In this document: piece after piece, positions 48,536 to 59,674 of the stretch
How the letters are laid out: each line of letters opens with the position of its first letter
Numbering within the stretch: position 1 is the stretch's first letter
DNA from: Podospora bellae-mahoneyi
Lineage: Eukaryota > Ascomycota > Sordariomycetes > Sordariales > Podosporaceae
Reading direction: 5' to 3'
NCBI RefSeq assembly: GCF_035222275.1
Contig: NC_085885.1
Location: 1,364,001 to 1,428,000, forward strand
DNA: 64,000 nt
The notes under the pieces: generated by a model
What the model saw: the letters and a program-made list of their open reading frames with translations, nothing else
Told to the model about the DNA's origin: nothing
Databases searched by the model: none
Position numbers and translations under genes: made by a program

Positions 48536-51500
48536 TTACACAAAGCCGCGGATACCTCTAATAGTGCCCATCTTCTTCTCCTTCTTTTCGGGCTTCTCTT
48601 CCTTCTTCTCCTTTTTGTCCTTCTTCGTATTTTGGACGCCGCCTGTAAACATGATAAGCATAGGCATGTCGAAACTTACAAGGCAAGGAAATATCAGTTA
48701 CCTCTCCCGAAGTACCGCTCTGTTTGCGGGCTCGTCTTGCCCGACCCTGACGTTTCGTGTCGTCCGGGTGGCGTCGATGGGCGATTAGGGGGAAGTACTG
48801 AACCAAGGGAACTCGAAAGCGGCTCTAACGGTGGCGTGGCGTTATGCGACCCTTCAAATCCATCTGAATCTGCGAGTACACGAGGAGACCGAAGCCGACC
48901 CATGGCAGGACTCCCGGAACCTTGGTCGAGCCTACCATCAGCCACCCCCAACGTTGGCGTCGCGATTGGTCTCCCGCTCCGTTCCGTCTGCTCGCACTGC
49001 ATGTTCAGCAGTGACGCCTTAAGTACTGTGTATTTTCTCGTGAGTGCCCCATACTGTTTTTGGAGATCAGTGTTCTTCGCTCGTGCCGCTGCCAGAGCAC
49101 CTTCGTACGCCGCCACAATCTCTTTGGACGATGTCTGTTGCTTGATTTGGAGTGCTTTACCCAGTTCAGACTTCAGGCCATCGATTTCGGTCTGATAATG
49201 ACGTCTTTGCTTCTCCAACTGCTCTTCCCGTGCCGCAAGTTCTTTGGATAGCAGCTCAGCTTTGGCCTCAGCAGCGGCTGCTTCCTGCACGGCTAGCTGC
49301 ATCTTGACCTCTTTACCGTGGAACAGGTGCTCCGTAGCGGAAAGACGAGAAATTTCCGCCTTGAGCTTCTCAATCATGGCTGTGCTGATATCAACGGCCT
49401 CTAGGTTCTGCTCCGACTCCAACCTCTTCTTTTCCGCCTCGTCCACAATCCGCCGCAGACTTGCAATTTCGCCCCGCGCCTTTTCCAGCTGCTGTCTGAG
49501 TTCGGCCTCCTCCAAAACCCACTTCTTCTGTTCCTCGCGGAGAACCTTGAGCTTATTAGACAGAGAGTCTTCCCACTTCTTGGACATATTGCGACGGTTG
49601 TCGAACTCCTTTTTGTTCTGGGCTTCGCTCCTCTTCGCCTCGTCCAAACGCTGTTTCAAACTACGATTAGCCATTACGAGGTTCTGAGTCTCGGCCTCTG
49701 TCGCTGCCTCCCTGACTTGTTTCCGGCGCAGCTCTCCCATGTGCATCATGTGCTGCTGCTTGATGAACCTCTCATACTGAAGGTCATTGAGCAGAAGTAG
49801 ACGTTCATGATGCAGCATAGCAGCTTGCTCAACCAAGTCCCCACTGGTTTGTCCTCCCTGCGGCGATGTGTGCGTGGTTGAGGGCAGGAACGGACTTTTT
49901 TCTCCCGCTTGTTCCTGCGGGCTCAGTATCAAAGATGGCACGCTGTCGCTGTTGAGAGACTGGTGGAGGCCTGATTTGATGACCTTGTTGGAATGTATCA
50001 AATCCTGAAGACGACTGTGGGACGCTGACGGAGCAAGTTGCGGTGGCAACGTCGGGCTATCACCACCGCCTCGACTTCTAGGTTCTGGTGTATTGTATCC
50101 AGAAAGTGTCGAATGACTTAATTGCGAGCCAGGTCGATCAAGCGCCAGCGACGGAAGTGCCATTGACTGGGATAAAGAGTCGACAACCGGGCTACCCAAG
50201 AGGGCAAACTCCCGGCTATCTAGTTCCTGGCCCTCGCTGAGTACGGAGGCCGGCACTCCTGGGAGTGATGTATCAGTTTGGATATTGACGGGCGACGGAC
50301 CTGGCTCAATTTGCAACGCCGTACAGTCAGCTAGGACTTCGTCGGCTTCGCTCCTGATCCAGCGACTCAAATCCGTCTTTTCTGATTCGATGGTGAGATT
50401 GTAAAAGTTGGGATGCAAAAGATGCATTTTTCTAAACCGCTCTGACCTGTCTCGGATTTCCATCGCCTGAACATCGATATCCTCAAGATTGTTGGCATGT
50501 CGGAGATACCTTTGAGGCTTCCTGATGTAGTCTAGGAAGTTGATCGGGTACAAGCCATAGAGCAGGTTGAAATAGTTCTGGAGGTACTGTATGGTGCTTC
50601 CGTCAAAATCTGGATCCATTAGAACCTTCTCCCACGGCATCGTGGCCCATGGGCCGTCTTTTCCCTCGCCCATCTCGGTATTCTGTTGTGTAAACAGCGA
50701 GTCTCTGTCCCAGAACAGAAGCCTTGCGTAGATGTTGAAGAGTGTTGGGAGATATTGGACAAGAGCGCTGGGTATAAACGGCATGATCATGTTGAGCGAA
50801 AGAAGAGCAATCGTAACAGTGTTCGTAGACTCATCGCGCTGTAGCGATTGCAGGATACTCTGGAAGAGAGGTGTTTGTAGAATTTGATGCAGATGTGGTG
50901 GCCCGCATGTGACGAAATGTATCAATAGACTCAGCGTCGCATTGCGATCGTCTTTTCTGAGCACGAAGTCGTTCAAGACTGTCATGAAGCCCTTGGGGTC
51001 TCGCTTGCCAAAAGCCACCAGAGCATCCTTGATCATCCTCTCTTTGAGTTCGGCTGCTGGACCAAAGCTGGATTCAGACTGAACAATCTCCAGCCAGCGA
51101 GCCAGCAGGCGACTAACCAGCGGGAGCATCTGGCCCGAACTCCATGCCTCGGGGTCATCGTGCTCGTCCGTCGAGAGCAAATCAAGGGTATGTTCGAGTA
51201 CCTCTCGGGCCAGTCCTCTTTCTGAGGCTACATGCTCGAGAACCGGATCCAGAAGCTTGTCCCACCATTTGAATATGCGAGAGGGTGTTCGAAGGACTGG
51301 ACGCAGCTCTCGTAAAATGACAAGAAAAGCAGCATATCGCTCCGGACGATCCCGCACTATCTTTTCCCAGATAGTGGCCAGTTCATCGTTCAGCTTGTCT
51401 CCCGAGGTCTCTTCAGACTTCTCATGTTTATCGAGGTAGCTGGTGATGATAGTATTGACTTCTGAGGGCAACGGCAGACTGGGTGACTGGAGATAGGCCG

Positions 51501-51605
51501 TGAGGCCTTTGACGAGGTCCTTTGAAGATCTGTGCGGGGGATTAGCAACAGCTCCAGTTTATTCATACTCAGAGTAGCAAGCAAGGCCTACCCGGATGAA
51601 GTCAT
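48536..51605 (-). CDS. tsc1: Hamartin / Tsc1, TSC complex subunit
   Basis: The exons 51592-51605, 48702-51529 and 48536-48642 give 982 residues. Tsc1 stabilises Tsc2, and together they switch off the Rheb GTPase and so TORC1. The N-terminal 350 residues form the helical hamartin domain (LDKLLDPVLEHVASERGLAREVL, SLLIHFVTCGPPHLHQIL, YLQNYFNLLYGLYPINFLDYIR). A disordered middle leads to a long coiled coil at about 580-830 with many Glu, Lys and Leu. The C-terminus is a KKDKKEKK-rich stretch ending GTIRGIRGFV, supplied by a separate last exon. The first coding exon is only 14 bases (MTSSG). It is supported by frame and by the typical fungal start that follows (SSKDLVKGLTAYLQSPSLP). The gene is divergent from the DJ-1/PfpI gene. 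Confidence 0.92.
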
Positions 51606-52424
51606 CCTGATCGACACTACGAATGGCGCATCGGGGGACTGGATGAAGTTGGAGAGCCCCGCTCGGGAGCGGAAGCGAGGCGAAGCTCAGGAGAGAAGTG
51701 ACGTGCGCGGCACCGGGACCTTATGACCGCCTGACAGTGCGCCGTTCCAGAAAGGGCCGGACGTATGAGGGGTCCAGCGTAGTCCCCGGGAGACTGCTCG
51801 GGGTTTATGGGGTTATGGGGTTATGTGATACAACTGGATGTCTGGACGTACGAGGTCGATGGCGTTGCTCAGATGATTCGTCGTGGAAAAAAGGCTGCCA
51901 AGAGCTCGCTGCCCCCGGTTGCGCTAGAGTGATTGGCCCCACCTCGTGACCCGACTCCAGCTTGACTTGCATGGTCAGTGCTGGCTTTCCCTGTTCTTTC
52001 AGCGGCAGAACCCCTCGAACCCCGCATTTTAAAACGCCAAAGTGGAGCGCATCGACGGGAACTTTAGTGGGCTGCTGCCCGCCGCCGAATCGTCTGATGC
52101 ATGGTGTGAGAAGAACCAGGCCCCTCTTTGGCGGGGCTGTCTTTGAGAGCTCTCTCGTGACTGATCCAATGCGGCCCTCCAATGACTGTCCCGACAGGCA
52201 AGCTCGAGGCACAAAACCCAGACTTCTCCCTGCTTGTTCACCCATTCCTCTGTTTTCTACCCATCTTCTTCATCACTTATTCCATCAATTGAGTCTCTCC
52301 ATCTCCGGTTTGGTCTGTACACTCCCAGGCAAACCACCACTTACACCAACACCAAGCACACCACTGGTCTACAACCACCACTCACCCACCACCCCTCCGA
52401 TCCCAATTCCAACAGTTGCCAAAG
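51606..52424. other. Shared divergent promoter of tsc1 and the DJ-1/PfpI gene
   Basis: The 0.8 kb between the two start codons holds no gene. A pyrimidine-rich leader precedes the DJ-1/PfpI start. Confidence 0.55.
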
Positions 52425-53471
52425 ATGGCCCACAAGGAGTCCGCAGTGGCAGACGAGCCAATTGATGTGCTCTTTGCCCTGCACGACAAGTTCAACCTCA
52501 TGGACTTCGCTGGTCCCCTCGAGGTCTTGACCACGGCCTTGCACGATCAATCTGATCCTGGTAAGTCATTGTGTCCTGTTCTGAGGCTAGGTTGGCACCA
52601 CCACCGGCTTATTTCATACCCCGCGTTTTGGTTCCTTTGACAGCTGGAAGCTTCCCGGCTAACCGGACTCCGACCTACAGCTTCCAAGGCCTTCGAGGTC
52701 ACCATTGCTGGTGGCACTCCTACAGTCATCTCCGAGCAGGGAGTCTCCGTCCAAACCCATATCAACTGGAAGGACGCTAAGGAGCGTCTTAATGACTTCG
52801 ACGTCCTTGTCGTCATCGGCGGCGGCACCGATGCAGTTTTGAAGAGCAAGGGCGAGCCCCTTGATCTCATCACTGCCTACTCGGAGCTTCAGAAGAGCGA
52901 TCCCACCCGCGAGCGGACACTCCTGTCTATTTGCACCGGTTCACTCTTCCTTGCCCAGCAGGGCATTCTTGCTGGCCTCTCTGCCACCACTCATCCCGAC
53001 TATATTACCAAGCTCGAGATCTTGTGCAGCCAAGCTGCCACCCGCGACTTGGGCGAGCGCACCGACGTTGTCGATGACGCCCGCTACGTCGTGAACAACC
53101 TTCGGTTCGAACTCGGAGACGAGGACGAGAACCCCTACATCCGTCGAAAGTCGGATGCTGGCAGACGCCCCTCGAATGCCCGGTATGTTCCACTGACATG
53201 ACTGTCTGACGAGTAGCATATACTGACTCACCATTGCAGAAAGGGATCCATTTCGTTCAAGGGCGCCACACGCAGAGAGTCCATTGCTCGGCGCGCATCC
53301 ATGCGCCTAGGTGGTCTCCGAGTCATTACGAGTGGGGGAGTGGCCGCTGGCCTGGATGCAACTTTGTATCTGGTCAGCGTTATGGTGACTGAGGAGTCGG
53401 CCAACCAGGTCGCCCAGTTCATGCAGTTGACCTGGACCAAGGGTATTGTTGTCGACGGCCTTGATGTGTAA
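52425..53471 (+). CDS. DJ-1/PfpI family protein (isonitrile-hydratase-like)
   Basis: The exons 52425-52560, 52681-53182 and 53240-53471 give 289 residues. The fold is that of class I glutamine amidotransferase-like proteins. Marks are IDVLFALHDKFNLMDFAGPLEV at the N-terminus, DFDVLVVIGGGTDAV, and the nucleophile elbow LLSICTGSLFLAQQGIL with Cys130. ATTH follows, and the C-terminus VITSGGVAAGLDATLYLVSV is typical of the isonitrile hydratase-like branch. An insert of about 50 residues at the second intron (DEDENPYIRRKSDAGRRPS) breaks the domain and looks disordered. Substrates in fungi are not known; some relatives act on isonitriles or glyoxals. There is no signal peptide, so it is cytosolic. 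Confidence 0.88.
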
Positions 53472-53937
53472 GTTTAGTAGTGTGATATTAGCGACATGGG
53501 TATTTGGCAAGGGAATCTGGCGTTTTTGATGAGATAACGAATGAAATGAAAACAATATTCACCTCTTCTAAGAATTGGAACCGCTCTCTATCCTGTGAAA
53601 CGCCCAATGAAGTAATTGAGTACGTAACGTGTCCCTGACAGCTCAAGAGCTTGGTCTTGTGGTGACGCTGTCGTTGAGAGATCGATGACAGGTGTGGGGT
53701 AATGCCCGTAGACACTCTTGGCATTACTATGGACCCACCTGCGAGTTGAGGTCCTGGTCACTCAACCCTGGTCGAAATCGCCTGGATTGGCAGCTGGCAG
53801 CGGGCCGTCAACAACGTCTTTCAATCGCTGGAAAATCTAACTGGAGCTATCATCATGATACCAGATCCCGACAGCGAGTTGCCATTTCAGGACGGCGGTA
53901 GACCCAGCGCAAAGCTACCCGTCACCTCTCACCCACC
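53472..53937. other. Intergenic
   Basis: There is no gene; this is the promoter of the uL23m gene. Confidence 0.5.
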
Positions 53938-54615
53938 ATGTCGTCAATGAACTCATTACCGCGGATCGTGGAGCCTGTACAGCGGTGGAAGAGGTTCGGT
54001 GACAAGCAATTGTTTCTGTAAGCAACCAGCCCACCTTTTCTTCTCGAGGACATCTCGGAGCTAACCTGCTCTCTTACTCTCCCGCCCAGACCAAACCACG
54101 TAGTCGCCCTCCTCCGCCCCAAGCCCAAACAGTCCCCCCACCTCGCCACCTTTGCCGTCCCCCTGCAATTCAACAAGCTCGATCTTCGGGACTATCTTCA
54201 CCATGCTTACGGCGTCGAGACGACGGCTATCCGCTCGTTCATCAACCAGCCCAAACCCGAGAGGAAGAACAAGACTGGGCCTTGGTATCGACCCAGGGCG
54301 CAGAAGATGATGATTGCCGAGCTGGTCAAGCCGTTTGTGTGGCCGGAGCCGGTGAAGGATGAGGAGGCTCTCAAGCCGTGGGATCATGCAATGTACCAGA
54401 AGCTGCAGAAGGATAGGAGGGCGCAGGAGAAGAAGCAGAAGGACCCGAAGAAGGTGCCGTTGAGGAACAAGTTTGCGGTGCCGGATGATGTGAAGAGTGT
54501 GAGTCAGCAGGCGAGGGAGTTGTTGAGGAAGGCGAAAGGGTTGAAGGTCAAGGAGAAGGGGTTGAAGGTGGAGGGGAAGGAGGAGGGGAAAAGGGGGGAG
54601 GTGAAGGATGAATAA
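53938..54615 (+). CDS. MRP20: Mitochondrial large-subunit ribosomal protein uL23m
   Basis: The exons 53938-54017 and 54090-54615 give 201 residues. The core resembles uL23: LPNHVVALLRPKPKQ across the intron, ATFAVPLQFNKLDLRDYLHH, AYGVETTAIRSFINQ, then WYRPRAQKMMIAELVKPFVWPE. The protein lines the exit tunnel region of the mitochondrial ribosome. The C-terminal 60 residues are Lys-rich (REGELKVK-like runs), probably an rRNA-binding extension. The short N-terminal exon is basic and could serve as a presequence. It ends 249 bp from the convergent MT-A70 gene. Confidence 0.86.
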
Positions 54616-54864
54616 GGGGGTTGGACTTGTTCAGGCATAAATGGGATATGCTTGGGGCGAGGTAAATACGCGGAAGTGCAGTTCTGAGAAAGAATGATCA
54701 GGCTGAAGTGGTCGGCTTAGTTCGGCTGTCACTGCTGCTTGGATAAGGGGGCTCAAACGCTAGAATTGAGCAGAGCCAAGGAGAGATACTTGGCAAGTGT
54801 ATTATATGCCATGGACGCAAATACATGTACAATCATAACCAATGCTGGATTCTCCCGCTCTACA

Positions 54865-56184
54865 TCAACCTGGTTGAACAATTTGACTTAGGTTTCCTGC
54901 TATATCTTCTTCCAATCGTGCAGAACCCGCCGTCTTTTCCTCCCTATTTTCGTGCAGATCACCCTCCGGCCCAACAACCTCTTCTCCTTCTACCAGTTCT
55001 TCCTGAGCCCAATACTCCCCCCCCTGAAACTTCACTACCTCATCCCCCCACCCCCACCAACCCGCCGTCAAGTTCCGTGCAAACATCTCCAACGCTGTAT
55101 ACCCCCTAGGTAACATCTCCTCAAACAACCCCTTTAAATTTGGCTTGCGAGAGTGAATATCGGGCACAGAGACAATAACCTTATTCTTCACACCACCAGC
55201 CCCTGCACAAGCCCCCTTTTTCCTCGCAATCAACAACCGCTCATAAGGCTTCCGCCATTGACTCCCCAGACTGACAATCGGCTCCCCACGAGACGTGACT
55301 TTGACCCAGGTCCATTCTGCCACTAGCTCAATACCCCAGTTGTAGGGGAAAATGTCGTTGAGGAGGAGGGTGGTGAAGCGGGGGGAGTTGGTGACCCATA
55401 CTGCTACGAGTCCGTCAGGGGAGAGGAGGGTGGTTATTTGGAAGGAGGACAGGAGGGAATGGGTGGAGGAGAGAGAGGGGAGGGGTTTGTAGGCGGCGGG
55501 GCTGGAGCGTTTGCGTTTTACGGAGCGGTTGGGCCAGGGGGGGTCGAGGAGGATGAGGGAGAAGGTTTGGGAGAGGGAGGGGAAGGGGCCGGTGAGTGGG
55601 TGGGAATTTGGGGGGGTGTAAGGAGAGTCTGGGGTATCGACTTGGTTGGTGGGGATTATACTGTGATCTTCGGTTGCTTTGGGAGGGGGATTTGGTTCTG
55701 TGGGTGTTGATGTGCTCTTGGGCGGCGCTGCTGTTCCTTCCGGTTGCGTGGGTATCTGCTTTGACTCAACCGGGGCTGGTGGCTTTGAAGTGAGGCGTGG
55801 TAGACACCAGGGCCCTTGATAGGATGTGCTTATCTCATCGAGTGCTGACTTAACGGATGCCATGGTCATGAGCTCGGCTATCTGAGCTGCGGGTGAGATG
55901 GCTGGTTGAGCATAATCACTGGACTTCGGCTCCGGAGTTACGAAGGGTTGTTCTGGTGCCGGTGAACAGATCAACCTCCGGAATGGTGCAGTTGTGTCTG
56001 GTGGCTCATGGCCAGGTAGCATCTGATTATCGGAAAGATACTGGGCTTCTTCAATTGACCGGGGGAGGTCGAGTAGGACCACCGTTTTGGCCTCGTTCTG
56101 CCAGAGAATGCTGGATTCAGGCATGGTTTCGATAGTGTTCAATCCATCCCATATATGGACATTATTCTCAAGGCAGGCTATCAA
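54865..56184 (-). CDS. MT-A70 family methyltransferase, METTL4-like
   Basis: One exon of 439 residues. The catalytic DPPW motif is at 214-217 in FSLILLDPPWPNRS, followed by TTLLSPDGLVAVWVTNSPRF, WVKVTSRGEPIVSLGSQWRK with PYERLLIARK, and KPNLKGLFEEMLPRGYTALEMFARN. This order fits the METTL4 branch, which methylates adenine N6 in snRNA or DNA in animals; the fungal substrate is unsettled. The N-terminal third (ILWQNEAKTVVLLDLPRSIEEAQ) is conserved-looking, and the middle (about 55-200) is Pro-rich and disordered. The start at 56184 was taken as first in frame; Met21 at 56124 is a good alternative, since conservation begins there. Confidence 0.9.
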   Translation of the reverse strand: MIACLENNVHIWDGLNTIETMPESSILWQNEAKTVVLLDLPRSIEEAQYLSDNQMLPGHEPPDTTAPFRRLICSPAPEQPFVTPEPKSSDYAQPAISPAAQIAELMTMASVKSALDEISTSYQGPWCLPRLTSKPPAPVESKQIPTQPEGTAAPPKSTSTPTEPNPPPKATEDHSIIPTNQVDTPDSPYTPPNSHPLTGPFPSLSQTFSLILLDPPWPNRSVKRKRSSPAAYKPLPSLSSTHSLLSSFQITTLLSPDGLVAVWVTNSPRFTTLLLNDIFPYNWGIELVAEWTWVKVTSRGEPIVSLGSQWRKPYERLLIARKKGACAGAGGVKNKVIVSVPDIHSRKPNLKGLFEEMLPRGYTALEMFARNLTAGWWGWGDEVVKFQGGEYWAQEELVEGEEVVGPEGDLHENREEKTAGSARLEEDIAGNLSQIVQPG

Positions 56185-56917
56185 TGGCTCAGGTTTTTTG
56201 ATTGGTCCTTGACATATAGTCAGTGATTTGCAACGAGACTATGGAATTTGTAACAATTCATTCCGCTTACAAGGTCTTATATAGACTATTCACGCATCAA
56301 ATGCCATGGTAGCACTTATCTTCGCAGTATCTGATGCCCTCGTGACCAACTCGTGACCGTGAATGTGGGTATATCGATAACAACCTTGTCAGCGTCGTCA
56401 AAAGAGGGTACTATGTGGGCTTCTAGAAATCTCAGAATGGCATAGCGTCAAACCTGATTTACTTAGGCGGCCGCTGGTTGGCCCGTTCTCAGGCACTGGG
56501 CCCCTAGTTCAGGCGGGTTGGTCAGGTGGGAGGATTCGGCAATCCTCGGCTATGCGGGGTGGCACTGGAGGGCTTGCGGTTCTAAAGCTTAAAGAGTCTG
56601 CGGAGAAGACGGAAATGACGTTTGGCTGTTGCATTCCCGGCTTTCGAGAGCGTTTTCTTTGCTCCATCTTCTGAATCGCATTCACAGCAAAACATTACGT
56701 ACTTGACGATAGACCTATAACTCACTTCCAACTCGCATCTAGACCGTGGCCGAATATATACCTTTTCTCGACGACCACAGAAATACAACATAAAGACATT
56801 TTCACTCGCAATGCGCCAGTAACGCAGAGCGTCCGTCCCAATATTCCCCTCCCCGAATCTACCTGTCGCGATATTCCGCTACACCAGTCCGCTGAAGCGG
56901 GCAACCCCCGGGCCCTC
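56185..56917. other. Divergent promoter of the MT-A70 and carrier genes
   Basis: No gene is seen. The stretch lies between two start codons pointing away from each other. Confidence 0.5.
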
Positions 56918-58119
56918 ATGAGCCATGCCTCCATGCCGGGGGTCTCGTCGCCTCAAATAGGGCGAGACACTACCCGTGCAGCCCGGCTAAATGCTACAGC
57001 ACTGCCGGCTAAGGATCCAGCAGTATGCCCTACAGACGACGAGGCCCAGGTGCCGAGGAAGCCTCCTAAGAACAAGCGGAGCTTGGATTATGTCTGGCGA
57101 TCTGGAGTCGCAGGTGGTCTGGCAGGATGCGCGGTAGGTTCTTGCCTCGGACTCAGGCACGAACATTGTACGGTTGACTAACATAATCATAGGCCAAGAC
57201 TGTTGTTGCGCCGCTCGACCGAGTGAAGATTCTTTTCCAGTCTCATAACCCACACTTCATCAAATACACGGGATCATGGCTTGGTGTGTCGGAGGCCATG
57301 AAGGCCATCTACCAGCAGGACGGACCAACAGGCCTTTTTAGAGGCCACTCAGCGACACTTTTGAGGATTTTCCCCTACGCAGCCATCAAGTTCCTGGCCT
57401 ACGAACAAATACGAGCTATTGTCATTCCGAACAAGGAGCACGAAACGCCATTCCGACGACTTATCAGCGGGTCTTTGGCAGGTGTCACCTCAGTTTTCTT
57501 CACATATCCACTAGAAGTTATTCGAGTACGGCTGGCTTTCGAGACGAAGAAGGACAGCAGATCATCACTACGCTCAATATGCAAGCAAATATATGGTGAA
57601 CAACAAAAACCGCGCACTGTGGCTGGCCCTGTCGGCGAGCCTCTGCCAGTTGTGCCTGCTAGGCACGGGCTGACCAACTTTTACCGTGGATTCTCCCCAA
57701 CGCTCCTGGGCATGCTGCCCTACGCTGGCATGTCTTTCCTGACACACGACACGGCCGGCGACCTTCTTCGTTACCCAAAAATTGCGAAGTGGACTACACT
57801 GCCACAACCTGAGAATGCGCCCGCCGGGAAAGCAGCGCCTTTGCGGTCTTGGGCTGAGCTATTCGCGGGTGGCGTGGCCGGTCTGGTTTCTCAAACGGCG
57901 TCCTACCCGTTGGAAGTTATTAGGCGGCGGATGCAAGTTGGTGGAGCGGTCGGCGATGGCCACAGAATGCGCATCGGCGAGACAGCTGGGATAATTATGA
58001 GAGAGCGCGGACTGAGAGGTTTCTTTGTGGGCTTGACCATTGGTTACGCCAAGGTGGTCCCCTTGGTGGCGGCGAGTTTCTACACGTACGAAAGACTAAA
58101 GACATGGTTCGGCATTTAG
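56918..58119 (+). CDS. leu5: Mitochondrial carrier, LEU5-like (CoA-type transporter)
   Basis: The exons 56918-57133 and 57193-58119 give 380 residues. Three repeats of the mitochondrial carrier family are visible, each with its signature: PLDRVKILF, PLEVIRVRLAF and PLEVIRRRM. The matching glycine-rich helices are GVAGGLAGCA, ISGSLAGVTSVFFTY and FAGGVAGLVSQTASY. A 70-residue polar N-terminal extension and a repeat 2 with a Pro-rich loop fit Leu5, needed for CoA build-up in yeast mitochondria. The intron falls at AGCA/AKTVVAPLD. The substrate is inferred only from overall likeness. Confidence 0.88.
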
Positions 58120-58748
58120 AATTTCTTGGGGTTCCTCTGGTTCTTGTTTTGTTTGCAAGCAAGCACAAGATCGGCGTTTGGGGTTGGCAGGCAGATTTCT
58201 TTTGTATATACAAAATCTTGGGTTTGAGGGGTTGTCTTTTTCGGGGTGGGCCGGCTCTAGCTGGTTTGAGATACTTGGTCGAGGCTAAACAGGAAGTTCA
58301 TTTGGTTACTAGCATCATAGTGGACTGTCGTTGGGGCGGGTGGAAGCAATATGAATGTATCATGGCTATCTTGATCTGCTACCTTTCAAGATTGAGCTCT
58401 TGGATCCAGCTTGACGCTTACCATGGCCGGCGACGAGCCATCTCCTAACAACGGGGTTTAGGGTCTCGATGGTGTAGTACGAACCACCGATGGACATCGA
58501 CGGCGTGACATGGCGCCGAGGCAGAATCATGTCACTTTCAGCAGTAGGTGGAATACCCACGAGGAAACCATATCAACCGGCACACCTGCGTGACTCGACA
58601 TTCGCGGGATTAAAGCACTCCGTGACGGCGTTCCAGAAAAATATAACATTGAAACCATCATCTTCTTCAACTATCACCGCTCATCAAGCAATAGCTTATC
58701 CGTCTCGGTCTCTACCCCTTCAGTCACCACTCACCAACATTGCCCACC
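58120..58748. other. Intergenic, carrier to thioesterase
   Basis: Nothing is recognised; it is the 3' flank of the carrier and the promoter of the thioesterase. Confidence 0.5.
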
Positions 58749-59674
58749 ATGGCCTCCACCCAGAACCAAAACCAAGGACAAGACCGCCCCATCGTCAAGG
58801 CCCATTCCGCTCCCGAGAACCACAACCAACACGTCAAAGACCCCCTCGCCCACTTCAATGCCATCCCCCCCTTCGCCAAAATGCTCTCCGATCCCGCCCT
58901 CCTCAGCACCCAAGTCGTCGACCGCCGCCCCTTGCCCTCGGGTGAGAGCAACTTTGTTCGCAAGGTGATGAACTCTGGCTCCACTGTCAGGGCGTGCGTG
59001 ACATTCTTCCGGATGCTGCAGCCCCCTGCTTCAATGGTCAAGAAAGCTCAGGCGGCCGGGGCAAAGGGGGAGTTGATACCCATGGAGGAGATCACCAAAT
59101 CCAAAGCGATGCTGCAGGGGGGTGGGGCGCAGGACGGGGAGGATATGAAGAACCCGTTTTTGCTGTTTAGTGCGCTGGTGGATTTAGGGGAGGATCTTTG
59201 TGGTTATGCGGGGACGATGCATGGGGGCTTGTTTGCGGTGCTGATGGACGAGGTTATGGGGACGGCGGCCAATTTTCAGAGTGGTAAGTTTTCTGAGTTT
59301 TTTTCCCCTTTTGCTATATCATTCCAGCTGCTCCGCGGTTGAGGGAGGGGTTGGGATTCTTGGGGCAGGATGCTGACGAGACTGTGTTAACAGAGCACGG
59401 CGCGTATACTGTCCAGTTCAACACCAACCTTCAGAAGGCGATCAAGTTGCCCATGGTGGTTGTTATCAGGGGGAGGGTGGTCAAGAAGGCTGGACGAAAG
59501 ATCATGGTTAGGGGGTGTATTGAGGATCAGAATGGTTAGTTGTTGAGATTGGTTGCTGTATCCCTATTTGATCATAGAGTATGGCTAACGCAATATTGAA
59601 CAGGCAATATCATGGCTGAGGGCGATGGTCTCTGGATCCAGATGGATAAGAACGTGGGCAGGAGTCAGTTGTAG
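58749..59674 (+). CDS. Hotdog-fold thioesterase (PaaI/4HBT type)
   Basis: The exons 58749-59283, 59394-59534 and 59604-59674 give 248 residues. The hotdog core is GTMHGGLFAVLMDEVMGTAA (His158, Asp167 region), then YTVQFNTNLQKAIKLPMVVVIRGRVVK and IMVRGCIEDQNGNIMAEGDGLWI across the last intron. These proteins hydrolyse acyl-CoA thioesters. The N-terminal 130 residues include HFNAIPPFAKML, seen in fungal members. The central conserved Asp is present, so the enzyme may be active. There is no signal peptide; a mitochondrial location is not excluded. Confidence 0.87.
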
